Assembly (NCBI GenBank): GCA_032690845.1
Contig: CM064421.1
Coordinates: 38,244,963 to 38,308,962 of the forward strand
Reading direction: 5' to 3'
Length of the DNA stretch: 64,000 nucleotides
Origin: Eleusine coracana subsp. coracana
Lineage: Eukaryota > Streptophyta > Magnoliopsida > Poales > Poaceae
This document shows, one piece after another, positions 42,732 through 56,436 of the stretch (its first letter is position 1; every line of letters starts with the position of its first letter). The position numbers and the translations under genes were made by a program. The notes beneath the pieces were generated by a model. It was not told the origin of the DNA. It did not search any database and saw only the letters and a list, made by a program, of their open reading frames with translations.

Positions 42732-45700
42732 GATAGAGTCTCCGGCTGGTTTGCAAATTGCTACAGTTCACGTCAGTGGGGTGGGTCAAACCGAGTTGGA
42801 TTCGGAGCAGGCCTGGCCGCAAAGCCTCTGGGCTCACTAGCAGCTGGGCCCGTTTTGGTTGTCGCTTTTTCGTTGGGCCTATTCGGCTTGGCCATTGAAG
42901 TCTTCGTTCTGTGCAGGTTGGTTACCAGGGTCCAGGAGCCATCAGCCATGCGACACATGGTCATTTTTAGGTTTCCAACTTTCGTAGCGACTTGACTTCC
43001 AAAGGACCGAAGAGGAGCACTTTCTCCATCTCAGGAAAAGAAAAGACACGCCCTCAAAAAAAGAGAAAAAAAGACACATATTTCACACATATTCACTAGC
43101 AGTTCAACAACCCGCAGTAAATTTAACGCTTAGAGTTCCAGGACAGTCTACACAAGCTAGCAAATAATGGTGTCGCGTGAACCAAGTAATTTGATGAGCT
43201 ACGGTCACGGCCTCACGCGCTGTAGCACCGATCAGAGCAAACAATAAGACCGGCAGCATGTCAGGAGTGACAATGTTCACGAGTCACGCAGCACGGGGGC
43301 TGATGATCAGTACAACACTCTCCCATCTGTACATAGGTAAGATTTGATCGCGGAGCTGAACAGAACAGTCTGTTGATCAGTCGCTATCGTGCTCCGTATC
43401 GCAGCTGCGTCGCGCGTACCTAAACTACTTGTATAGCTACTAGGTTACACGCATGAGATGTTGACTAGGTAGCACACGCTTTCCCAAAACCGCCGGAGGC
43501 TTAGCCGTGCGACACGGCGCTCCGCGGCACATGGAGAGTGCACATGCGAGTGCCAGAACCGGCGCGACATTTGCTGGTGACCATCTGCATGATCTGACCG
43601 CGGCAATGCAATGCAAGCACACACTGTATCGTCGTATCTGTGTCGCGAGCCTTGATGAGAGCAAAGCTTTGTAGAGTAATAGCAGCAGCTACAAGGAATA
43701 GTAGCTCTTATCATCAGCCGACCACCGCTTTTCTTCTGTCTTTGATGGGATAAGCAGCTGGCCATTGCTTCAGCAGTTGGGAAGGCTCCGATACGGCGCT
43801 GATGCTGGGTGCAGGCACGGGCACGGGGAACCTTCCAGAAGGCAGCCGAAGATTTGCTCAAAAAAAAAAAAAAAAAAAATTAACAAATCCCTTCACGCCG
43901 CCGACGCCCTCCCGAGTTCCGCTGCTGCTCGATCTGGGCCAGTTCCATGGACCAGGCCGCCTTTTCTTTCTTTTTTTTTTTGAATGAATGAACAGGCCGC
44001 CTTTTCACCATCACGGTTCACGGTAACAGCCTCGTTGCCTCGTTCGGCAAGTGATGTAAGCTGCATTTCACTTGATACGCGACAACGTTCACCAACACTT
44101 TAGCCCCCCAAATCCACCGCTCACAGGAATCCAAGGAATGCTCGCGACTCGCAACGTCGTCTATGGACCGGGTGCACGTCGTCGTGTGCCACGGACGCCG
44201 CTGCGATATTCCTCTCTCTCTCTCTCGGCTCGTGATCTTCTCACGTCCCGTGCACGCTTTTCAGCGCGAAACCAGGAAAAGCAGCAGCGAGAGGGGGGAG
44301 GGGGACAAAAGCGACCAAGGAACAGTACTCAGCGGGCCCCGCGTGTCATTGTCCTCTCCCCCACCCGCCACAGTGTCGTGCCGTGGCTGAAAGAGGAATT
44401 CCAAGCGTCACGCCTGCGAGCTGGGACCGGGCTGCCCGTGGCGTGGGCCCTCGGTTTCCGCACCCTTGCGTACAACCCAAGCGTACTCCACGCACCGACA
44501 CTTGGAACGCGCAGCACACACCGGCGCGTGGATCCGCGTCCCTCACGCCCCAGCCAACAGTGACACCACAGGACAAGACCACAACCACAAGGGATTAGTA
44601 GAAATTTCATCCATGGTACAGTAGAACCTCCTGCTGCTTTCTTTTCGCTTTATCCGAATCTAATGGCTAAACCGTTTTTTTTTTAGGGTCTAAACCGTTT
44701 TTTTTTATATCGGCCCAGAAAGCAAAACTTGGACGTCTAGTAATTGAAATCGCAACTTGGTGGTAGATCCCGTCTGTTGCTTTGGGAGGGGGAGGGGGAT
44801 CCTCCAATCGCGAAACGCCACCTCCCGGTTTTTTTTTATTAGACGTCGTTATCGGCCACGAGGAAGGGCGGGAAAAAGGCCTTCCGCGATTGGCTCGACC
44901 AGCTTTGCCACGTCAGGGGATCTACGAGGCAACGCTTTCCACCTTCATTCCTAAAGCCAACAAATGCCAAACCACCACTGTAGTCCCAGCGAGCACTGTG
45001 TGTGGCTTGTGAATGTGCCATTGGCAACCCGAGAAGATAACACTACGAACGCTGGTTCAGAAAATGACCACACTGCATTTTTGTATTGAAACTTGCAAGC
45101 TAAGATCTGGGGTGCACACTGCATGCTAAAGGGACGTGTACTGTACCTCTTGTCTGTTGCTTACACGTCAGTAAACACTTGCCAAAAATGCAGCTAATCA
45201 CGCCTGAGATCTCCTTACGTGCTGCTCGTTTCTTCAGGGTAACCGTGTGAATAAACAAACCTGCTGCACTGCACAGCACAGCACAGCGGAAGGAAGCAAG
45301 CAGTTTGTCCTTCGTCGCCCTGCTCGGCTGCAGGTGCAGCCTGCCGTTTTACTGGTTTACCCCACACACACAGTCACACGCCATCCCATTACTGGTAACG
45401 CCGCACACAAAAATCTCCCAGCAAGTACCCTTTGGGAATCACGACCAGTGTACTTTCATCCGCGTAAAAGCTCGTACGGCGCGCTGTTTTCGTGGTGGTG
45501 TCTCCGTAATTAATCCATGATTTGGTACCAATAATCATGCGCTTTTATTTTGGATGGCAGTAGCTTCCGTTCCGTCTCCTACTTGATCGCAGTAAATGCC
45601 GTGGTTGTTACGCAGCCAAGGATGCTCCGTAACTCTGTCTAGCTAGCCTGATCTATGTGGTGTCCACACTGCGTTACGAGAGTTTTTTTTTCTTCTCTTT

Positions 45701-45900
45701 TGCACAGTCAATAGTCATGTTATACAATGCAGGACTAATCGGATGGGTGATGGTTTATTCGTTTGTTAGGACACAGGAGTGGGAATGACACTTTCGATCG
45801 CAGAAGTAAAATCGGAGAAGTAAAAAAAAAAAAAAAAAAGACGGCAAACTGATCCTTTGGCGATAGTAAAGTGATTTGAGAGGGAAAACAAAACAGTTCT
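42732..45900. other. Intergenic, partly GC-rich
   Basis: About 3.2 kb between DUF1618 copy D and the next gene. It has homopolymer A and T runs (43860, 43970, 45820), a GC-rich patch at 44140-44580 with overlapping open frames in every phase, and no recognisable protein domain, RNA gene or transposon ends. Confidence 0.5.
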
Positions 45901-46213
45901 CTTCCCCACCATGCCACCATCTGCCATTCCCACTCCTGCTTGGTCCTGGTATCCTATGATATCAGCCAAACCTCTCCTCGTATTCCCGTTCTTCGCCTCG
46001 GCCTCCTCCTCCTCCCCCACCCTGCCTTCCCCACCCCCCGAATTCACCACCTTGCGCTACTCCAGCACCTCGCCGGAGCAGGCGACAAGGTCTCCACTCC
46101 TTCGTCCCGCATTCCGCCACCACAGAACGACTCACTCGCGGCCTTCCTCTTTTGGCGGCGACGATTCGGCCAGCAGCGCGCGACGCCCTTCGCCGGCGGC
46201 GAGCACCCATCAG
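45901..46213 (+). other. Probable 5' UTR exon of the BIG BROTHER-like gene
   Basis: Ends at CAG/GTACGA (donor 46214), matching an acceptor TTTTAG at 46793 in front of the coding exon. The transcription start is unknown. An upstream ORF starts at 45911; spliced at this junction it runs about 110 codons and its TGA (46821-46823) overlaps the main ATG (46820-46822). Confidence 0.6.
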
Positions 46214-46819
46214 GTACGACCGCCCCTTCTCTTCCCTTGTTGCTGTGGGAAATGCTGCACTCTCCAAACTCCAATATACTCGGATCTGATTCAATCACAA
46301 TTACAGTCATGTAATATACCCACGAATAACTTCGATTTTTTTTTTCTTGCAAAAATTATCGGCTGTGCACCCATCTCTCATACTGGGTCCGCCCCTTGAT
46401 TGGCAGTTTTACGGTTTGATCATTGTGCATTGTAACAGTGACGGTTAACAGGACCACTTTCGTTAGATCATTTTGCTGTATGATAGTTTGGTTGTTGCGC
46501 CATCATCGTGAATTTCAGCTTGCGACCTGTGTCCTCGAAAGCCACACTGTAATAGAGAAAGACCTATGTTTCTAGGACACAATAAGCAGATCTATAGTTT
46601 ACTTAACATCTCTTCTGCACCTCTTCATTTTCTAATCCAGTTGTAAGATCAGTCTGTCAATTCCACGGTACTTCGACTCACATGCTTAATTCTTATTTCC
46701 AGCTAACAGTTGATTTAATCCGAATAATATATTTTGTATTATTTCTTCCTGGTTTCAAGTTTAATGCAAATCTTGTGGGTTGGCTTCTTTTAGGTGAGGT
46801 GCATGTTTCATCAGAACAA

Positions 46820-49800
46820 ATGAACGGGAGTCGGCAAATGGAACTTCACTACATAAACACCGGATTCCCGTATGCCGTCACTGAGAGTTTCATGGATTTT
46901 TTTGAAGGTCTCACCTATGCTCATGGTGACTTTACTCTTACAGATGCCTTTCAGGATCAGGTACATTAAGCAGCATTGCCAACTTTCTCAATTTTTCTTA
47001 TTATATAGGATTGCCATGTGGTTTCATCCTTTTTAATTCTTGAGTGTCAAACTTTCGATTTCACAACCCTGCATATTTGCCTAAAAAATAAGAGAAATCA
47101 TTTTACATAGCCAAAAAGCTTTTCAGGATCCAGAATGGATGTAATAGACTAACTAATACCTTAGCCATTGATTCGTTGTTTTTTCTATAGTTTTTTTTTC
47201 CCAGTATCACTCTCTGTTTAACTCACAGTTATTTGGTCGCTCTTGTGCAGGCTAATCCATACTGGTCAATGATGCATACAAACTCGTATAAGTATGCATA
47301 TTCTGGTGCAGGGAACTACTACAGCTACGCAAATGTTTATGAGGTTGATGATTACATGCGTAGGGCAGATGTTGGACGCAGAATTTGGGACGATAGTACA
47401 CCTGTAAACAATACAGACTCTGCCAATGTTGTTCCTCAGGGTGGTGAAACTCCTCATACAGCTGCGAATTCCACTACTGAAGAATGTAAGTTGAAAATCA
47501 GAAGTCCTGAAGCTGTTTCATTTTGAAACATTTCTCACCTAGGGACAATCAGTATCTCTGGTCAAGCTGCTCATTATGATGCTTTCCAAATTAGCACTAT
47601 CAACTTCATTTGCAAAGTGCTTCACTATGAAAATTTATTTTGGGGTATCTTGTAGTTCTACACCTTTCTCTCACATTTGAATCGAACTTGAGTCTGCTGC
47701 TGTCAGGCTTATTTTAATTTGATATATGCATATTTCCACTGCATCTTGAGACATATTCAGTTAAAATTGTTCATGAGTGGTAGCATTTGAAATTAATGTA
47801 TTCTGTATGAAAATTGCATTAAGAACAAGTCCCAGTAACTGTTTGTCTATGAGGTACCAGCACACATACAGAGCACGGGTGCGACGAAAAGTGTGTGAAT
47901 GTGACCATTGGTTATTGGTATTGTACAATCAGATTTTATGTTAGCATTTCCGGAAATGTGCCCACGTGATTAAATTCTTGGTTAAAGGAAAAGGAAAGGA
48001 TAAACAAGTAGGGAACTAAGCTCCTTAATGTAGTGTGCTGTACATCTTTACTTCTGTCACTATTTCACTATACGTTTTGAGTTTCTATCAAATGGATAAC
48101 CTTGTGCATGATTTTTTTTTTTCAAGAATGTGCAGTGCACTTATTGCAGTAAAAAGAGAGTGCACAAAATATACAAACACTAAAGCGAGATGGTTAATAA
48201 TATCTCATGGATGATAGCAATTGAGATAACTAGTATTTTTTGTCGGTGTCAGGTATTACTAGCCATATTCATGATGCATATATGTCATCTGATGACATGA
48301 TCTTTTTTCTAGTGCATGTTTACAGAATGAAACCTCAGACCTGCCCTGCGATTTTCAAGAACAAATCTTACTTTTTAGTCCAGTGAACATCACCGAAAAT
48401 AATACTCCCGCCGATTTATGCATAGACGACACTGGTTAGTTCAGTGTAATATGTAAAAATGCAGGAGGGAGTAAATTATAAATTTGAATCTCCAAGCTAG
48501 ACAGTCAACTTTGCAAACCCCTTTTCAAGCTGACTTTGAACTATGCTTAAACAGTTCGCTTTTTTAAAATTAACCCTTCTTTACTTGAAATTCTGTTTTA
48601 TCTGTTTACAGGCATACAAGAACACCAAAGTCCGGGCAGTCCTCAGGTACATGAATACTTCGAGCATAATTTTCTGTCCTAGCAATCCTTTTTCCAGTAA
48701 ATGCACATGGTTAGGTTTTCCTTTTTTATTGTATACACATCGTTTCCTTGCTGTGGGAGTATGAGATAGTAGTTTTCAATGGATGGTGTTTCTCCTTTAT
48801 AATTCTAATTCTACTGTGTTTCACATGTGTCTTAAGTCAAAGTCATTTTATATGCCCAGTATGCTTAAAATGTACACCTTTATTTGTTTGACTATACATT
48901 CCATTCATCTGTCTTCAGTACCTAATAGTGTTTCCAACCGTATCCTCATGTCTGATGTTTTATTGCTTCTGTGGATTTACATTGCACATTATATGTATAT
49001 CATAAATGTAATTTGTGTTATGCCGCTCCATTTATTATATGAAATTGCAATTCGTGCATAAGGCATTTAGAGATGAGTGTTGCAGTTTCTTTCTCATATG
49101 TTGTATGTACCTGTTATGTGCTGCGAATTATCTTGGTCTCTGATTCATTCACTGATAATTGCGGTCATAATCTCAGGTTGTTTGGCAAGACAATATTGAC
49201 CCAGACAATATGACTTATGAGGTTAGTGACTTCTCTTGCTCGACACTGTGATCATGTTCTCCTGCTTCTTGTCTCATATTACATAGATATTTCAAATATT
49301 TATAGTTACTGATCCAATGTGCTCTGCACCTGTAGTTTCAGCCACATATGTTAGTCACTTCTCTTGCTTCTTGTCTCATATAACATAGATACTTCAAATA
49401 ATTATAGTTACTGATCCAATGTGCTCTGCACCTGTAGTTTCAGCCACATAGGTAAAGGGCTGCAGAGATTGGTCTTGGGTGCTTCTGTTTACTGTTTAAT
49501 CATTAAATGTACGGCTTTGAAATCAATGCTGAATCAACGAGAAATTTAACATGCTTGCCAACTACACATCTACCTTTTTTTAACTGGAAACTGTGGTTGC
49601 CTTTGACACAACTATTAAACTTTCCAAGCCAAATAATATATGATCGTTATTTAAGTTGTTTAAGAGTTATAGGACGGTTAGCCTTTTGGAATGGTCAGTT
49701 TTTCATAACTACTTCCTATAGAATTCTTACTTTTCAAAGATTAGGGATCAACTGTGGGAATAGAAGATAGTTTCCTTTCTTTATCCATTGTAATGGAGCG

Positions 49801-50777
49801 TTCTCCTTTGTAACTCAAAGAAGAGTGCTAGAGTGTTACTGCCATGGGTGTGGGCCACAAGTTGCATCTGTATTTATGTGTGGAATTCTAAAAATGAAGC
49901 AATGTTTCTTGGATATTTTCCTTGGTTGCTCTATACTAATAGGTTTTCATAACCATCTTCATTGCTTAGTAATTAAGGTCCAGAAAACCTCTTTGTTCTT
50001 ACTTGGACAATCACACACCTTTTTTTTTCTTCATCTTAAAACCTTCTTGTCGAGCTGCATCAATATTCATACACTGCTTCTGTTCGTTTATTGCTATGAA
50101 ACTGTTGGCTTAACATAATAGCACAGTTGAAGCTATATTCCACTAGTCATTCTTTGACATAATTTCTGAGATGGTTCTTACATATACCATTATCTGGAAC
50201 TCCATCACTGACAAGTTTTGTTTGACAGGAATTGTTGGATTTGGGTGAGGCAGTTGGGACCCAGAGCCGTGGTCTCTCCCAAGAACAAATTTCGTTGCTT
50301 CCTGTCACAAAATACAAGTGCGGTTTCTTTTCAAGGAGGAAAACACGTAGGGAAAGGTCAGATCTTGTTGTTATCTGATATGCCAGTTGGCCATGTTTTC
50401 AGAAATTAGGCTGCATCAATAGGACTCATGCTTATCGCAGTGGATGCAATTGTTTGCAGCAACTTTGCATTGCTTCTTGGTGGACATGAATTTATGACTT
50501 GCCGGATTTTCCTTTGGTTAACAGGTGTGTGATCTGTCAAATGGAGTACAGGAGAGGAAATCTGCAGATGACACTACCCTGCAAGCACGTATACCATGCC
50601 AGTTGCGTGACAAGATGGTTAAGCATAAACAAGGTGAGCTACCACAAACTGACACTCTGCATCCTGCGTCCATTTCCCTCTGCCGTGCTTCTTTGGCTCA
50701 AGGAAGGCACACTTCTTTTGTAGGTATGCCCTGTTTGCTTTGCTGAAGTTCCCGGAGAAGAGCCCAACAGAAAATGA
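46820..50777 (+). CDS. BB: RING-H2 E3 ubiquitin ligase, BIG BROTHER type
   Basis: BIG BROTHER limits organ growth by ubiquitinating regulators of cell proliferation. Predicted coding exons: 46820-46960, 47251-47485, 48612-48646, 49177-49221, 50229-50356, 50525-50633 and 50724-50777, all with GT-AG introns, 747 nt in total for 248 residues, the family's usual size. The N-terminus MNGSRQMELHYINTGFPYAV matches the conserved BB start (MNG...GFPYA). The middle contains SPQVVWQDNIDPDNMTYEEL and GLSQEQISLLPVTKYK. The RING-H2 finger spans residues 196-236: C196, C199, C214, H216, H219, C222, C233, C236, with the E2-contact Trp in TRWLSINK. A 5' UTR intron is likely. This is the first of four plus-strand genes in a conserved-looking block. 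Confidence 0.95.
48415..48471. mobile_element. Possible very short Stowaway-like remnant
   Basis: The ends CTCCCGCC and GGAGGGAG are flanked by TA on both sides (48413-48414 and 48472-48473), with 57 bases between. It is much shorter than a standard Stowaway. It lies in intron 3 of the BB gene, counting from the first coding exon. Confidence 0.45.
49264..49451. repeat. Intronic tandem duplication in the BB gene
   Basis: Segment 49264-49349 recurs at 49366-49451 (offset 102) with a few mismatches. The copy also includes a GTTAGT...CTTCTCTTGC stretch resembling the intron's own 5' splice region (49222 versus 49350). Confidence 0.85.
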
Positions 50778-51934
50778 GTCATGTGGTTCTTGTGGCCAGA
50801 AGCTCAGCGTGCCCCAACGGACGCATGATCTCTGCTTGAAGGCAGCTTGTTCTCCCCTGTTTAGATTTGTGTATTAGAATCATATTACCAAATATAGGCT
50901 ATAATCAGATGTAGGTTTAAGTTGGAACCGCTACCGAGAGGTTTGCTGTAGCCGTAGGCTGTAGAGTTGGAGTGTCGGACTGTAAACCAAGACCACCTGC
51001 TAGACGAAAACGTGGTCTGTCACAGACGCTGGCATGTGTTAGTTTGTTCTGTACTGCTGGAATATGGTTAAGATTTTGCGGACAGAGAAAATTGATTTAT
51101 TATTACACGCTGCTTTAGCCTGTTGGTCTGTATTTGTTTGCCATATCTTACTTTCTTTGTGCATAAGTTATTGCAGATACGAAGTGTTCTCTGGTGTATC
51201 TGTCAATTGGCTGAAGCTTACACAAAAAATTTCTCATGACATGTATTTTGTGATATCTTACATATCACAGTATATTGTTTCCCATAACTTTTTGTATGTT
51301 TACCGTTCCTGTGTTTTGCCTGTCTTTGTTTCCTATGACTTCTGTGCGTGCAAGATTGTGCCCGTAACATTTGTCTGTTTGGGAGAATGAGATGGTTACA
51401 AGAGAATGCTGCAGCTACTGGGACAATGGCAACATACTGGGCAGTGCTTCGCCTCAGGCGAGCGGCGATCACTTTGAGTTTGTCAAACGAAGATAGTCGC
51501 GGTCTCGCGGATGCTCCTGCAAGCAGCAAGAGCGGAAGCAACCCTGCCACCGATCAAGCATTCGTGCCACCCGACTTGGTCCACAACAGGCGTCCACCGA
51601 TCAAATAGTCGGTCGCTGAAGAAGGCGACAGCGTCATCCGGACTTCCGGAGCTGCGGACCGGAGTGGAATGTTGACCACGGGCCGACTCCACCGCGGACT
51701 GCGCAACAATTTTGCAATGGGCCAGCCCATTAGTAATCACAGCCCATCCAAAGGTCGGTCCAAAAGGCCAACAAACAAACAAATTTTTTTTTTGCTTAGA
51801 AACGAACGAGATTACACGAGAACGAACGAGAGAGGCAGTGCCGCAGCAGGAGACTAGACCCGACCTGACCCGAGCCCGCCTCGCCTCCACCGCACCTCCG
51901 GCCCCCGAGCTGCCCCCCGCCGTCGCGCCACTCG
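50778..51934. other. 3' UTR of BB and upstream region of RBP45
   Basis: The first few hundred bases are presumably BB 3' UTR and the last 100 or so the GC-rich RBP45 leader. The minus-strand open frame over 51483-51962 is a shadow of GC-rich DNA. No separate gene seen. Confidence 0.5.
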
Positions 51935-54900
51935 ATGGCGGCGCCGTACCACCAGGCGACAAGCCTGGAGGAGGTCCGCACGCTGTGGATCGGCGACCTC
52001 CAGTACTGGACCGACGAGAACTACCTCTACGGCTGCTTCGCCCACACCGGCGAGGTAGGTTTGTCGTTCTGACATGTGCCCTCGTACCGCGCGCGACGCC
52101 CCGACTGGATTGCTCGTTCTACCTAGTTTTTGTGCGCAGCTCTAGTTCGGGTGCTGGGTGAATTTGTTTCTAGCTCTCAGATGCGCCATAGTTAACTTGC
52201 AGTGGTTGCTGTTCATTCGGTTGGTTAGGGAACTATTCAGATTGATGACTCGGTGCGTTTTTCGTGTCCTAGGGTTATCTGTTGGGCAATAATAATCGTG
52301 AATTGAAGGTGTTGCATGCTTCCTATTGGCAAAATTAGCCTATCTGTTTTATATAGTAACCTGCTCGGCTGGTCTTGTGTGTTTTATTGTCCACTAAGCA
52401 GACCAAACCTGGCCCTGGGGACTTTCACGCTTACAGATGCCCTGTTGTTGGACAGATAAATACGATATCTGAGTTAATGAAGCTTTTTTTAAAAAGATTT
52501 CTTTAGTATCTACAATAGCTAGTGGATCCTTTTTTTGGCTTTCAATAGTGTTGAAGGCCCAGTGAGCCTTTTTAGAAAACTTTTGTAGAAAAACATTATG
52601 CTGTTTTGGATTGTATGAAGACACATTGGTAGGAGCTGTGACAATCTTTCTTAGATCGGGTCAGCTGAAGAATCGTAAGCCTGATTTTCCTTATTATGTG
52701 CTTGGGTTGGTGCATCAGTACATAAAAGGTTGCACAAAAAACTGTTTTCCCTTACCAGCTGCTGAGTTAAAACTACAAGCATGTATCTTTCTGTCTCTGA
52801 TCTATGCTAGTTGCCTTATTGCCTTTGTTTAGCAAGTGAGCTGATGATAGAACTATGTTTTTTTAACTGCCTGCCATTTGTAAATTTATCTAAACATTGA
52901 AAATATCATGCTGATTTTAGTTGGCTATACTCTTAAGCATTGTTTGTGTTGTCGGCGGTGTTTTAGTTTTTCTGTCGAGTTTTTAGTAGTACCTTTTAAA
53001 ATCATTGTACTAAGACTTGTGTTTCCTGGAAGCTCAGGTACAATCTGTTAAAATAATACGCAACAAACTAACATCCCTTCCAGAGGGTTATGGATTCATA
53101 GAATTCATTTCGCATGAAGCTGCCGAGAGAGTTCTGCAGACTTACAATGGCACACAAATGCCTGGAACCGAGCATACATTCAGATTGAACTGGGCCTCTT
53201 TCAGCTCTGGTGAGAGGCGTCCTGATGCAGGACCTGATCATTCTATTTTCGTAGGTGATCTGGCACCTGATGTCACGGATTACTTACTACAGGAAACATT
53301 CCGGGTGAACTATCAGTCTGTCAGAGGGGCCAAGGTTGTCACAGATCCAAATACTGGGAGATCTAAAGGGTATGGATTTGTAAAGTTCGCAGATGAAAAT
53401 GAAAAGAACCGCGCAATGACAGAAATGAATGGCCAATACTGCTCAACAAGACCTATGCGGATAAGTGCTGCAATTCCTAAGAAATCCTCTGGCTCGCAAC
53501 TACCGTATTCAGCTACTAAAGGTAACAATTGTCTGTAATTAGTCATTGTCTTTGTACTCCTTTCCTTGAATTTATTACAACTTGCTGATGTTAATTATGT
53601 AGCAATGTATCCAGCAACAGCTTATGCAGTTCCTCAGCTCCAGACAGTTCAGCCTGACAGTGACATTACAAACACCACTGTAAGAACTGTTATTATATTG
53701 CTTAGCCATTTTCTGTGTTGACTCTGTCATTTACTCTGAGATAATGTTGCAGATATTTATTGGTAACTTGGACTCAAATGTGACGGAAGATGAGCTGAAA
53801 CAGATATGTGTGCAGTTTGGGGAGCTCATATATGTAAAGATTCCTGTCGGTAAAGGATGTGGATTTGTGCAATATGCATCTAGGTATGTACTAAAAAAAA
53901 ATGTTTCATCCATTGTGTGAACTGCATAGCAGGCTCTGATTACCAATGCCCCATGGTAGGCTGGTTAAGTTCACATCCTGAGCAGGATATGTCATATGTC
54001 CAGAATCCAAATATCAGCATGGACCTTATCTGTACAGGGGAATGAGGCACCCACATAGTTTACAGGAAATACTGAGAACATGTCGATGCAGTACTAGTGT
54101 GCTACCTTTTATTGATAAATGAGCAGTGAGCAAAATTTCAACTGTTATCATGTGGACATTTGGCTGTTATTGTTACATATGTTCTCCTGACTATATACTT
54201 ACCACTATGAAAAATTACTCTTTCAGGGCATCAGCTGAAGAGGCAGTACAACGTCTTCATGGCACAATGATAGGCCAACAAGCAGTTCGTCTTTCATGGG
54301 GCAGAAGTCCTGCAAGTAAACAGGTATATCTCATCAGTTTGCAACTGTGCAAACATATGATAATTTTTTATCTTCCTTATAAGATTTCGTACAACTGGAG
54401 GCAGTTTCGTTAATGTGGGAATTTGCACTGGTAAACATGCTAATAAGAATTACTTAGTCCAATCACTTATCATTGAGAACCAGTCATATATTCAGAATAG
54501 TGTTCTTGTTCTTGTTCTTATTCTTGCATGATAGCCTGATAGATGATTGCTTGTTTGGTATCTGTTTCTCGACAGTTGCCCTTCTTCCTTTCCATTTCCC
54601 TCGATTTTCATTTTCTTTTTTATTGTGACATAGTCTGCCATTTTTTAACTGCTGGAATATCATCAAATCAAAGCAAATGCTTTATCTTAATACTTTACAC
54701 AACCACATGCAGGATCCATCAGCTACCTGGAGCCAGCAAGCAGATCCAAATCAATGGGCAAGCGCTTATTACGGCTACGGGTATGATGCCTATGGATATG
54801 CTCAGGACCCATCTTATGCATACGGTGCTTATGCAGGATATAGCCAGTATCCCCAACAGGTAATCATTTCCATCAACTTAAACTCATTTTACTCCTTTTG

Positions 54901-56436
54901 TATTGTGTTTCTTCTGTGTGTTTTTCCCATTGAGCTATGTTTTACACAATGCACACCCATTTTAACCAGCTGTCAAATTTATTCCGGAAATAGAAAGTAC
55001 ATCATTATGAATGTGAATCTATCAAAATGGATCAAGGAAGATTGAGCTGTAGAAAATGCATTTGTTGAATCAGTTGTCTTGCCTATGGTACTACACCAAT
55101 TCGCACGATAATCTCGAGGGTAGCAGAACCTATTCATGGTCCACTGTACATAATTGATTTCTAACACATGCCCTAGTGACCTGCTTTATGGTATGTGAAT
55201 GATTTGTGATTTGCATATGTATGTTCTTGTGTAGACACTTTAGTCTTGTTTCTGTTATACAATTGAGCTGCTTGTTTACATAAACTTATTGTTCTTGCAG
55301 ACACTGGCTGTTTTGTCTGTCTTTTGCTAGTAAGAGCCACAATGGGTGTTAATTGCTGTTGCTGATAGCAAGATGTTTAGTCTTCCCTTGATTAACCGGG
55401 GCAAAGTTTCCATTTTTAAGTAACAAAACCAAATTTAGATAGTCTTTGATTTGATGGCTTGCTACTTGCAAAAGCAAACTAACATCGCAGCGTTATACAA
55501 GCATTGGAAACACCTATATAACTAGGTTTGTTTGTCAGATAGGCCATACGAAAGGAACTCCAGCCAGTCTCCATCGTAATCACACTATTATAGCTATTCG
55601 TTCCTTCTACATTCCTTCCATCACAAAACACATTTCACCCTTCTTTCATAAAATGGCCCTAAGGACAAGCCAGTAGCACATCTTCTGAATCCGTGATAAT
55701 GGGTCAGTATGAATTTTCTTATCAAAACAGGCTGCATTGTGAGTTTTCCTAACAACCTAGGCTGTGCAAATCACTATCATAAGACCTTGATAGGGACATT
55801 TTTTCAGGTAAACAATAACCCAGGCCTGCTGCAGCTTGTTAGGGACATTTGTCGTGCCAAAACCATGTTGCATAATGAAACAAATGAACTTACTAAAGGA
55901 CATTTGCAAAGAGAGGATTTCTGTTGTTCTTGTCGCATGCAAAACTGACAATGGGTGTAGCCAAGCTGCTTTCAAATGTTGTTTCTCAAAAGGAATCAAA
56001 TTTTAGAGAAGTAATCTCAGTCCAAACTTGCTTATTAAAGATGAGCTGACATAGAATTGACCCTTGGAATTACACATACACATTAACTTTTCCCTAAATC
56101 TTAGAGATGTACTTTTGCAGCATTTGGTTTCCTCTAGCCTTCTGATGTGTAGACAATAAATATTACAGGTTGAGGGGACAGGGGACATGACATCTGTTGC
56201 TGGTGGTCATCCAGGCATGGAACAAAAGGAGGCCTATAATCCGATGAACATACCTGATGTTGACAAGTAAGTGAAGTCCCGTTTTGTACTCAGGCTGTTG
56301 TTTCTGCACAGGCATGTTCTAACGATGCTCCTCTTCGTATCTTAGGCTGAATGCTTCCTACATGGCTGTTCATGGTAGAGCCATGCTAGGTCGGTCCTTG
56401 TGGCTGAAGACGAACCCGCTGCCCCAGCCGACTTGA
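51935..56436 (+). CDS. RBP45: RBP45-type RNA-binding protein with three RRMs
   Basis: RBP45 proteins are plant nuclear and stress-granule proteins that bind U-rich and poly(A) RNA. Predicted exons: 51935-52054, 53038-53521, 53603-53679, 53753-53883, 54227-54323, 54713-54859, 56169-56266 and 56346-56436, 1245 nt in total for 414 residues. RRM1 (about 15-93) has LWIGDL and EGYGFIEF; RRM2 (about 108-186) has IFVGDL and KGYGFVKF; RRM3 (about 228-300) has IFIGNL and KGCGFVQY. The tail at 304-352 is rich in Tyr, Gly, Ala and Gln (YYGYGYDAYGYAQ), a low-complexity region of the kind that promotes condensation. Introns 1 and 6 are long. The last donor is AA/GTAAGT: if intron 7 is kept, an AAG TAA ends the protein at residue 385. 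Confidence 0.95.

Noticed and set aside
44072..44610. Overlapping open frames in a GC-rich patch
   Set aside because: Open frames occur on both strands with no domain, splice or signal-peptide evidence, so no gene is called.
45940..46314. N-terminal extension of BIG BROTHER through the leader exon
   Set aside because: The frame does join the main ORF after splicing, but it contains no ATG, and the known family start MNG lies at 46820.
51483..51962. 159-codon minus-strand open frame
   Set aside because: It is a shadow of the GC-rich RBP45 leader and first exon.
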